Assembly (NCBI GenBank): GCA_002118135.1
Contig: BDIU01000489.1
Span: 1-37,388, forward strand
DNA: 37,388 bases
Source of the DNA: Trebouxia sp. TZW2008
Taxonomy: Eukaryota > Chlorophyta > Trebouxiophyceae > Trebouxiales > Trebouxiaceae
Direction: 5' to 3'
Shown: piece by piece, positions 20,743 to 30,600 of the stretch
How positions within the stretch are numbered: position 1 is the stretch's first letter
Layout of the letters: every line of letters starts with the position of its first letter
The notes under the pieces: model-generated
What the model was told of the DNA's origin: nothing
Seen by the model: the letters and a program-made list of their open reading frames with translations, nothing else
The model's database searches: none
Made by a program: the position numbers and the translations under genes

Positions 20743-23700
20743 TCACTTCTCTCCTCTGGTGTTCTGCTGCAGAAGGCATTTTAACACAGATGCAGCGTCT
20801 CTAGGATAGACCCAGCTGTACGTTGCAGCATGAAGTTTCAACAAGCTGGATGTATCATCAGCTACACCACCTACAGCTGCTGCATCAGTTGTGCTGCTAC
20901 CACCATACGTTTGCACTGTACAAGGGACTTCAGATGCTGCCTGTGGGAAAGTGTGCTGCACCCTAGGAGGAGGGGGAGGCAAATTCATATCCTCCTCTGA
21001 GCCACCACTGCCAGAGTTGTCTTGACACCTCGCAGCATCAACTTCATTTGCATCTGGCTGCTGCTGCTGCTGCTGCTGCTGCTGCCGCCGCTGAGCATGC
21101 AAGCCTGAGTGATGCTGTTGTTCAGACTGCTCAGCTGTTGCACTGCTTGGCACCAATACTGGAGGGCTGACACCATCTGCAGGACTGCTTGTCAACAGTT
21201 GCCCTGGGACTGTCTCACTTGATGACAGAGGCTGGCTTTTGCCTGCTGTGCCGCCTGATGGCATATGCGCTGAGACCGTCTCACTTTGTGCTGAGACAGG
21301 CTTGAGATTGCCTGCGTTGCTGCTGGACGTCAGGTGCACTGGGAGCTCCTCACTGTGTGCTGAGAGGTACTGCAGGCAGTCTTGCACTTGAGCTCCTTGC
21401 TGTGTAAGTAGCCTGAGAAGTGCGCATGCACTGCCGTCTGGGTAACTGTGCCTTGCCAAAATATGGTCAGTAGGTCCCAGCCTAGTGCATGGGCAATGAT
21501 CACCCCTGCCGTCCCCAAGGTAGATAACACGCTGATAGTTTTGCTGGAGCAGGAGCTCTTCTAGCACCTGCAATGATGCAAGACTGAGTGAAACTTTGGC
21601 ATATTTTGAGCTCGATGAGTGTTCACATCTCTGCAAGTCTTGTGTTGCAGCCAACATGCTGAACAGGGTAATGATCCTTGCGTAATTGTAGTGTAAACTT
21701 GGCGCTAGGGTTGTGTTTAGGGTTTTGGAAAATTTACCTATTTGTTTACTAATTTCATGTTGGGTTCCAGCCTGTAGGATTTAGGCGCGGGGAGGTAGGG
21801 TATACGGTTTTGGTCAGGTATACACTACATCGAAAGAAGGGCGGGTGATGGCTTTGTCTGTTCAGTTGCAGCAAATTCAGCACCAAGTGAGGAACATGTC
21901 AAGTCGAAGGTTCCATCCAGTCCCTGGCCATAGGCCAAGTGACCGCTGAGCTACACAGATGGCATGGGGCAGAGAAAGATGCAAGAAGGCTTACCGATCC
22001 CTTGCACAGGTTTGGTGGGCAGGCTGTGCAGCCGTGTGATTCTGTATGGTATGGGCTGACCCTCAATGCCCCATCAACAAACTGTGCTGGATTAGTAAAG
22101 ACTTGATGGAAGCAGTCCTGCAGCCACAGCAGTTCTAGCAGCATTGGCAGCCCAGTAGCTGGTCTAACACAAGCACGATTGCCATCATAGTGATGTGGAC
22201 GCTGCTTATCTGTACAAGATCGATATTTTAACAACAAAGACAAAGCAGTACAAGCAGGTACATGTACTAACAAACAAATGTGTGTAGTCAGCAAGCTTGT
22301 GGTTGTAGCACATGGTGTTACTGACACCTCGTCAGCGCAACAAGGCAGATCATGATCCTTAGCTTGTGAGAACCATGTCTCACCTGTATGCCTTGAGCTT
22401 GCAGGACGGCGCCAATGAAGACGGTGTTTGCATCGCTGACTATAGCTAAGTGCACAGCACCACTGGCATAAGCTTCCTGAAGGACCTGCACAATAGGCTG
22501 TTTTTTTAGGTACGATCGATCCAGAAACCGTGATCCAAATCCACAACACTGACCTTCTGTGTGCATATGTCACATCACTTCAGTTGGACAGAGCTTGCTT
22601 TGATCTCTGCTGGTAACTCAAACATACTAAAATTGACCTGTAACCTGCTGGCAAGCGCTCAGCACGTGTGCAGAGAGCAATTACAAAGTGAAGATGACAT
22701 GACTCCAAAGTATGGCACAGCAATGCTTGCAAGCTTCAAAGGCTTTGTTGGCTTCAGACGATGTGCTCATCCAGATGCATCAGCCAGTCTTCAAAAAGTA
22801 GGGAACTTCTGCCAAAAACACAATGCAATCACCTCCTGACTGCTGAGTGGTCTATGAGCGCATTGCAACATCAAACGACCAGTTCACTTTATTGCTGCCA
22901 AAAAACCTCACCTGCTTCATGGTTGCATCCATTGTCATCCGGGCACAAGCAGCAGTTATGTCTGCAGCTGTGCAGCCCTTCTGTGTGTGGAGAGCCAACA
23001 GAGCTTGGTCCATCAGCTGAGTCCAAGGCAACCCTTGCTGTTTCAACCTGCAAGTCCACATGCAATTGGAGTAAGTCAAGATGTTGTCATAAACTTCTGA
23101 GCATGCTGAGCTGGGGATTTGCGCTCAATGGTTTTGAGCAAGCTGCAGATGTAGCGTGGGACATTGCTTGAGACCCTAAGTGCACAGCATCACACTGGCT
23201 TGCATGCCTGCTTCAGTGGGCAAGCTGCATGCCAAATGGCTTGGTCAAAACCCAAGTGCTGTGCTTAGATGACAACACCAAACCTACAATTGCCTTGTTG
23301 TCTCTGCAATACATGGGCGCCCTTACATGCCTTGTAAGGTAGCCCTCTCAGTCAGACCAATCTGAATGATGATCTTGTTCATTAGTGTCAGCACTGGTTT
23401 ATACCTCTGAAATGTTTCCCAGCCGCTCAGCTCACGCACCACAAAGGTGTCACTGTTCTCCTCTATCATGCTCCAGTCAAAGTCCAGCACCAACAGCGTG
23501 TGTACTGCCATCTGATGAATATTGACAGCACTGCCAGCATGTGCACCAACAGCACTGCCAGCCTTTTCATCCCTGCCTTGCAAACATGGAGGTGCCTTCT
23601 GTGTCGTCATTGAAGATTTGTCGCCAAGATCCCGGCCTGCTTTTATTGCGCCAGGTCGCGCATTCTGGGTCACTGATGATGGGGCAATCAGCTTGGTGAC

Positions 23701-25112
23701 TTGAGGAGAGTTATCGCTTGATGACAAATGGGCAGCTGTGCTGTTGAGCGTGCTCTGAGCAACAAGAGCTGCATGAGCTGATGTGTCAGCAAGCTGTGAG
23801 GGGCCTGCTTGGTGAGACATGCTGGTAGGCTGTGGAGATGCTGCTTGAGTCAGCTTGAGCACCTCAGCAGAAGGTTTGGCGCCCAGAAGCAGCTGATAGA
23901 TCGACACAGGCGTCAGCAGCTCGGCCTTCTGAATGCGTTGTAGCAGCCGCCACACAAAGCCATGACTGGCAGCAGTGTTGAGGAAGCTGGAGGTTTCTTG
24001 CCTGTCTGGTGCAGACAGAATGACCTGCAGGGGCGTAAATAGTTGGCATGATTGCAGCAATAATGTTGTTACATGCAAGGCGACCACAGCAATGTCAGGA
24101 AGCAGTTTGATTCTGCAAGGCAAGCATCAGCAGGCTTTTGGACAAAAGAATAGATGTGGTGATTCAAACACATACTGGCTAAAGCAGCAATAGGATCTTT
24201 GGCTGGTGGGCAACCACAGAATGCAATCTCATTGCGGGCCTCATTGGAGCAATCTACCTCTTTTCATGGGCATTGACAACACCTGATTCATGTACCTCCT
24301 GTCAACCCCGCTGGCATTGTGTAGCCACATGGTCAAGGTAAGCAACTGCCTTTACCTGCATGCGTTGGCGAGCAGTGGCGTAGGCTGCAATCGTCTGAAG
24401 CAGGGGCACAAACTGATCATCATCGTATGTAATGTCTGCTCCCAAAATCAGGCCTGGGGAGAAGTTGCTGGGACCACATGGGTGATCGTCTAGCTCAGAG
24501 CCCCAATGCAACACACACTGAGCATGCAGCGTGCCTGCAAGCAGTCTGTGCAGATTTGTTTCAGTCAATATTGCTGATCACACAGTGCAATTTGCTGGTT
24601 GATGGAGTATGAAGAGCATCGCTTCAGCCTTATACAGCTCGGTGACAGCTGGTGGCATCACCTGAGGATTGTGCAAGCACCGCCTCGTTTGCTTTGACGT
24701 TGAGCTCTAACAGTGGCAACATTTCTGGCAAGTCTGAAAGAACGACTGTAGCGCCTCCCAGTATTGCAGCCTGTGAAGATTATTTGACAACTTTCATTGA
24801 CCTGTGGCCCTGGAACTTGCCAGTGCACTAGTACGATACAATCTGGCATGCACCTGCCAGCTGAAGTGCTGTTGATGGCGGCACATTGTTTACCTGCCCA
24901 ACCAAGCCAAGACCACTGCCAAGCTCCAGCACAGATCGGTTTCGCGTCAGATGCTTTCTGTTGCCAATGAAGAGCGCCTGCTCGTGTGCAGATGTCCAGA
25001 TGCCGTTGCCGACATGGTGTCCTAACCTGTTGTCTGGATCAGCGATCACCCGCAGTTCCCGGTTAAGTCCTACGTTCAACGCGTACTGCAGCAACCCCGT
25101 CGGCACAGCCAT
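20743..25112 (-). CDS. METTL21-type methyltransferase fused to PHOSPHO-type HAD phosphatase
   Basis: Eight exons: 25112-24894, 24770-24662, 24534-24356, 24024-23405, 23047-22912, 22485-22384, 22117-21995, 21567-20743; about 770 aa, all phases consistent. N-terminal part: GHHVGNGIWTSAHE, SAM motif SVLELGSGLGLVGQ, VVLSDLPEMLPLLELN, and LILGADITYDD (the DxxY mark of METTL21/EEF2KMT-family protein lysine methyltransferases). Exon 4 (620 nt, no stop) carries the end of this domain, a linker of roughly 110 residues rich in Ser/Ala/Gln, then VLDFDWSMIEENSDTFVV (HAD motif I, DxD). The following exons give WTQLMDQ, IVSDANTVFI (motif II), CPPNLCKGS and VIYLGDGRGDHCP (motif III). This is the layout of PHOSPHO1/2 and plant small-molecule phosphatases (phosphocholine, PLP, thiamine phosphate or pyrophosphate). 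After motif III comes a low-complexity stretch with Q9. The alternative is two genes, the second starting at Met 23511, but no stop separates them. Confidence 0.82.
21058..21084. repeat. CTG/CAG microsatellite encoding poly-Gln
   Basis: A (CTG)n run that, on the minus strand, encodes nine Gln in the C-terminal tail of the methyltransferase-phosphatase protein. Confidence 0.95.
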
Positions 25113-25830
25113 TCCAGCAGGACTAGCGCAATCTCAAATACGACACTTCAATGGACGTCAACAGTCTTGCCAACAAATTGGCTTGGCTATCGGGGGTTGC
25201 ATGCAATCTCTCCGTCTACACAGTGTTACATGCATATGTTGCATGTAAACAGCTGCAAAAGCAGTCCGAGACCTTGCGTTTGCCAACATTGCTAGTTGGC
25301 GATTGCCGATACTGGGGTTAACACGCTCATAAACCTAGGTTGCCCGAGCAGGCTGACAGCAGTGCATTTGCTTGATGTTCAAGGTGTTGCTCAGGAGATG
25401 GTACAAAATCAAGTTAGCTACATGAGCTGTCAACAGCATCTTCATACTTGGAGCTGAAATCAAGAAGACTTGGCCTCTTCAGGTGTTGTTCCAATGTTCA
25501 ACTGAATCTTCAACAACACTTATGCTGTCGTTTGGCAGTAGTGCACCTAGAGACCATCAATGCATAAAGGCCTTGCTAGTATTCAACAAAAACATGCGTT
25601 TATTCTGGTCAAAGGAGGCAGATTTTGGTTTATTCAACTAGGCCTACAAGCTAAAGCAACTCGATTCAAGCATACATTGGCATGAACATCTCTCACTACA
25701 GGATCATCACGTGAGCTTTGCACCTAAATGCGCCCTGCAACACTGACCTCGACACAGAACCAGATGAAGACATAGTCATAAGTGCAGGCAGGACATCAAG
25801 AACCCGAAGATGCTACAAAGACCCTGCACT
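25113..25830. other. Intergenic region upstream of the fusion gene
   Basis: 718 bp between the start of the methyltransferase-phosphatase gene and the 3' end of the glycosyltransferase-like gene, both minus strand. No coding signal or repeat stands out. It should hold the promoter of the former and the 3' UTR of the latter. Confidence 0.6.
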
Positions 25831-26988
25831 TTACCCGGCTGTGACATGCCGCAACTTGTTGAAAAACCTGGCAGTGTGGCTGTAGTGCTTTGAGGGCTTG
25901 AAATACGGCAGTGGTTTGTCAGTCATGACTGAATTAGGATGAGCCCAGAATGCACCTAAATCAAAATCGCGTCCATCCCCTTGCAAATGTGATGTAGTTT
26001 GAGGCCCTTGGAAGCCTCCGTATAGGTACAGCCCACAATGATCATATCTTGGTTCCCTATCTTCATCATTCAAGCAAGATGTTTCATTCATCTGCCTGAA
26101 CTTTTCAGTCGCCCAGTTTGTATCAGCACAACCGCGATCCTCTGCATACTTTCTGTAGTCGCACACGCCAGGATCTTGGACAAAAGGCCTTTCAGCTGGA
26201 CAGGCGTAAATCAGGTTGTGGCACAAAGCAAACATGCCCATCTTGCGCATATCCTCAAAGCACTCCAGTCCCCAGTTGTTGGCTGCTTGCCTAGTATCAT
26301 GTGTGATTTCAAAAAGCTTTTGTATCGAGCTGGCTCTGCAGAGATGTGCATTGTTGCTGAAGCCAGCCGTGTGTGTGAGCGGTATGGGCAAACGGTTGTC
26401 TTGCACCACACATGGGCTGTCAAAGAGGACGCCTGTGATTGTCCGCTTGTTGAACCTGATGTAGTTGACTACATCATGACTGTTCATGACATCCACAAGC
26501 TCCATGGCAGTGTGTTTGATGTTCTGGTACTCAAACATCCAGTCATCTTCCACAAACATCAAATAGTTGCACCAGGGTCTCTGTTCACAGATCCACAAGG
26601 ACCTGTGATATGTTTCTGCTAAGCCTCGACTGAAGTGTATTGAGAGCTTAACCCATACAAAGTCTTCTTTGAGTTCCTCAATCAGGTCCTCCAAATTGCC
26701 CAATACGCCTTGAAGCACATTAATGTGGTCCTCATAACTGCTGGCATCAATCCAGATGTATGCTTCCATAGCTTCCCGAGGTGTTTTGTCAAACTGCCCA
26801 AAGAAAGAGTACAGATAACTCGTGATTGCCAGCTTGTACAGGGTGACGTCGGTTCCAACATTTGGTCTGTAACCGCCGTGAACCACCAGCATTGCCGGAA
26901 ACCTTGTATTCCGTCCGTCCTCCTCGTCACCAGCCGCAGCAGTTTGCAGCAACAAAAGCAAGACAACCGCAGCGCACGTATATCTCAT
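25831..26988 (-). CDS. Secreted/luminal glycosyltransferase-like protein, intronless
   Basis: A single-exon 385-aa protein from ATG 26988. It begins with a clear signal peptide (MRYTCAAVVLLLLLQTAAAG, cleavage probably after AAA). A GT-A-like core follows: a beta strand with YLMFVEDDWMF (a DxD-type EDD metal and sugar-nucleotide motif), preceded by CEQRPWCN and followed by VNYIRFNKRT and LTHTAGFSNNAHLCR. Many Cys suggest disulphides in the Golgi lumen or outside the cell. I infer a glycosyltransferase from the EDDW strand and the overall pattern; donor and acceptor are unknown. It has no intron while both neighbours have 7 and 14, so recent acquisition or a retrocopy origin is possible. Its 5' end faces L2 across 709 bp. 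Confidence 0.72.
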   Translation of the reverse strand: MRYTCAAVVLLLLLQTAAAGDEEDGRNTRFPAMLVVHGGYRPNVGTDVTLYKLAITSYLYSFFGQFDKTPREAMEAYIWIDASSYEDHINVLQGVLGNLEDLIEELKEDFVWVKLSIHFSRGLAETYHRSLWICEQRPWCNYLMFVEDDWMFEYQNIKHTAMELVDVMNSHDVVNYIRFNKRTITGVLFDSPCVVQDNRLPIPLTHTAGFSNNAHLCRASSIQKLFEITHDTRQAANNWGLECFEDMRKMGMFALCHNLIYACPAERPFVQDPGVCDYRKYAEDRGCADTNWATEKFRQMNETSCLNDEDREPRYDHCGLYLYGGFQGPQTTSHLQGDGRDFDLGAFWAHPNSVMTDKPLPYFKPSKHYSHTARFFNKLRHVTAG

Positions 26989-27697
26989 CTTTTGCAGTGA
27001 CTGCGGTTATTTACGCTGGCGTCTGCATTGCACAAATGCAGTTTTGCGTGGTCGAGGGACCAAGGCCCACAGGACCGTTGTAAGTGCGGATTCACCAATA
27101 CATGCACATACCAGGTGTAGGGCAAGGCTAGCGCTGATACAGCCTTACGCCGAACGTAATTGGTTCATGAGGAACGGAACTTCCTGGTTCTGCGGTCAAC
27201 GCGAAGCAGTGCAGCAGCGGTGGCACTTAGCGACTTAGAGAAGTTGTCAACGAGAACTCTCGGAGCTGCGGTTGTGAGCTTATTTATCAACAACTTCGCA
27301 TAGCTCGCGGACTGTGAAACATGGCTCTAATGCATGACAACTCGGGACAATATCTGCTGCATCAAGCTGGCACAGGCGTCCGTGTTCTTTGTGCGCAAGT
27401 TCGTGCCGCAGCGGACAACCCTTGACCGATGTTTGCGAAGATGAAGAGGTGCGACTAGTAACAGCTCGTAAGCTTACTAACTGATCCGTGCATTTGTCAT
27501 TGGGATCGATCAGTCAGTAAGGAAGGGCGATAAGCATCTGAAAGCGCCCTGCCTGACATCATATCGTTGACGGGACGCAATGCGCAGGATCTGCAGGGCA
27601 GACAGAGGATGTCTGCTGGGGGTTTGCACATTTTCATACGTGGTCGCCTGAAGGACTAGCTAATTGACGCAGCTGGGCTGAGGCGGACAGACCTTAC
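26989..27697. promoter_or_regulatory. Divergent promoter region (glycosyltransferase / L2)
   Basis: 709 bp between two outward-facing start codons (26988 minus, 27698 plus). It is slightly GC-richer than nearby introns and has no repeats. TTATTTAT at about 27279 and a TAAATAA on the minus strand near 27007-27013 are TATA-like, but their distances to the starts are unremarkable. Core promoters for both genes must lie here, unless L2 has an upstream non-coding exon. Confidence 0.4.
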
Positions 27698-30600
27698 ATG
27701 TCCCAGTGGGGCACTCTGCCCGGTCTTGCTGCTTATTGCGCGGAAGCTGTCCGACATGCTGTGCCTGATCGCGAGCTGCAGAATGTGAGCGGAGTCGTGC
27801 AGCATGAGCTACAGCCAGCAGAAGTCCGTGACACAGCTGCAGCTACTGAGTCCGTCACTGACCAAGATGACATAGCTGCTCTCAAAGCGCACGGGAGAGA
27901 TGCAGACATTGAGAACGCGAGACAGAAGTTCAACGAAGAGCGAGTGCACGATGAGATGGCAAGAGTTCGGGCTAAATTCACAGACCAAGTGGACACAGCA
28001 ACTGATGTGGTTGTCCGCTTTGACTTTATGACTAGCTATGAATCAAGGGTGATCAATGGCTCACACGAGTAACTTTCCTTGCTCCCTGCACCAAAGAGCC
28101 CCCTGCAACACATGTGCATTATGCAGGTGGCCATTTTTGTCATTTCAGCTGCAACCCTTGCTGGCTGGATTGTCTTATTTGTGCAGTTCTCCAACATCAT
28201 GACCAAGGTACTTCATTAAGCATTTCATTTCTTGAAGCACTCTCAGTGAGCAACTTTTAATGCTAGTGCATATTGTCACATCTAGCACCATTCTGAGCAA
28301 ACAGGCGATTTGCCTGATGATGTCATTTGCAACAGAGCTTGTTGTGGCTTCAACCGCGCAAGCCAGATGCAGGTCCAAGCATTGTAACTTGCAAACCAAA
28401 CGAATCTTGTGCAGGATGCCTCTATTCACCGCTTCCTGGACAAGACTCCGTTTATCTGGAATGTGGCTGTGGGTAGTGTTTGTCTGGCATTGATGAGTGC
28501 AATTCTGGCAGTCAACACCTGGCGCATCATTGACGTCACTAGACAAAAGAAAAAATGGTCAGTATTTGTGCTTACTGCTTACATATAAAGTGTATGTTGT
28601 ACTCAAACAAGACCTTGGTGCACATATCAAGCTTGCATTATTGCCAAAAACACAACCAACATTCATGCTAGACAGCATATTCATTACAATTGTCATCACA
28701 AATGCTCTTTCATGCAGGAGGATACGCCGCAAGCACATTGTGCAACTGTTTTACACTGAGGCAGTCGTGCAGTGGATCAATTTGGTTTTCTATGTTGTAC
28801 CCAACATCTACATGCTGTATTGGCCCTGCTATTTCTATTCTGGCTTTCTGAACTGGTGTGGTTGGGTCCGCTGGACTTGCTGGAACACAGTACGACATCA
28901 ACTCCTCTGCTTTGTTGCTGAAAATCTTCGTGTATGCATGCATGTACACTTGTTGGCTTGTTACTTCAATGGAGTTCATGGATCCAGCAAGCTATGGTGT
29001 CACCTTGTCAACAGCTGAACCATCAGTCATGCTGCAAAAGGCAGCATGCCATATTTGTCAGTGGCAGCAACTGACGAGGGTCTTGAATGTTTTGCTTGCT
29101 ATGGACTGCTTCCACACCTGCGAGATGAGTCATTGCTGATGTATTGAGCTGCTCTTCAGATCAATTGTAGTGCATGCACAAATTCAATAAATCCCTGTTC
29201 TTGTCTCGAGCATATGGCATATCAAAGACAGCTTCACAAAACGTCAAAGGTGAAGCATTGTGACTGATGTTGTCATGCAGCTGTTCATGTTGTTCCTGAT
29301 CCATGCTCACAATGGGCGCATGCTTGAGATGCGGCCTGTGCCGAAGCCATACCTAGACGGTCCCTGGCACCTGCACTGGCCCTGCCTCATCCCTTGGATC
29401 ATGCTTGAGGTTCCTGGCAGCATAGCCTGGCTGCGCAACACTGATGCCTTTGGTATGTGCCTGCCTTGCAAAAGTCACAAGGGCTGTGTTGATACGTTGA
29501 ACATATGTATGGTCAGCATGACCAACCATCATATCTAAGCTTGCCTGATTGGCAGAGTCGTACTAACTTTGTGCAGTAAGTTCTCTTTGTAAGGAGACTT
29601 GACAAGTACATTCTTGATGTAAGGACAATGCAAACGGGAACCAACCTCTGCATTCTGACTGCAGTAGTCCCTCTGAGTAAGGATTGTTTGATGTAAGGAC
29701 AATTTTCTTCATGACCAAAGCATTTGTTACAAAGAGAACCCCTGCAGCATGTGCATGGTCAGCATGACCAATCATCAGGTTTAAGCTCTCCTGACTGGCA
29801 GAGTGGTACTGACCTGACTTTGTAATGGGTTTTGCAGGTAGAGGGAAACAGCTGAAATTGTATGGTTCCAAGCTTATCCCAGCCTGTCAGCATGGCATTC
29901 CTTTCAACAACTGCCGCCCAGATCCAACAACAGAAATCAACGTTTTTGTGACTGTTGGGATTGCGCTTCTGTATTTCATCATCACCTACGCACTGATTGT
30001 CTGGAAGATGCAGAGGCACAAGACTGTGTCATACCACATTGTGCAAGCTGGCTCTTTGTACTTCAGACTGCAAGTGATGCCCTGAGCTACTTGCATTGGT
30101 CTTTGTTCTGCGTCACGCACATCCCTTGTTGACAATTGTCGAACTGTGTTCCCTCAGTACGCGCATGATGTCAAGCTTGCATCCAGCAGTTGCAGCCGCT
30201 TTGAAGCTTTGAAACTGTGGTCACCTTGATCAGCACAGCAACTTGTTGGTCAGTGTCTCATAGCTGCATAGCAATAGGCAAGCTGTCACTTGATGCAACA
30301 TGACTTACTGATGTGAGCGCCGTCTGACAAACATGCGGTCCCTGCAGGCAGTTGCTTTTTTCTGGAACTGCATCATGCATTGAAAACCACTCTGCTGTCT
30401 TGAAGGGCAGCAGCACTGACAATTGTGTCACTTGTGGTGCAGCTGAGGCTGCGCATTGTGGTCATGGTTTTCTTTGCCCTGTGCCTGATACTGCTATGGC
30501 TTGTGCGCATACAGAGCTGTGCCAGCTTTATCTTCTCCTGGCTAGGCATCATGCCAATGCAGGTAATTCTTCTGTCAATCTTGAACAGGCATCAAGCCCA

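Noticed and set aside
21700..21740. TTTAGGG plant-type telomere-like sequence
   Set aside because: Only one unit (GTTTAGGGTTTTGG) plus loose look-alikes; not an array.
21899..22384. Long minus-strand frame overlapping the phosphatase exons
   Set aside because: It reads through introns in a different frame from the conserved SDAN and CPPNLCKG exons; a shadow.
26038..26622. 194-codon plus-strand frame opposite the glycosyltransferase gene
   Set aside because: It lies wholly antisense to a gene with a signal peptide and conserved-looking motifs, and has no features of its own.
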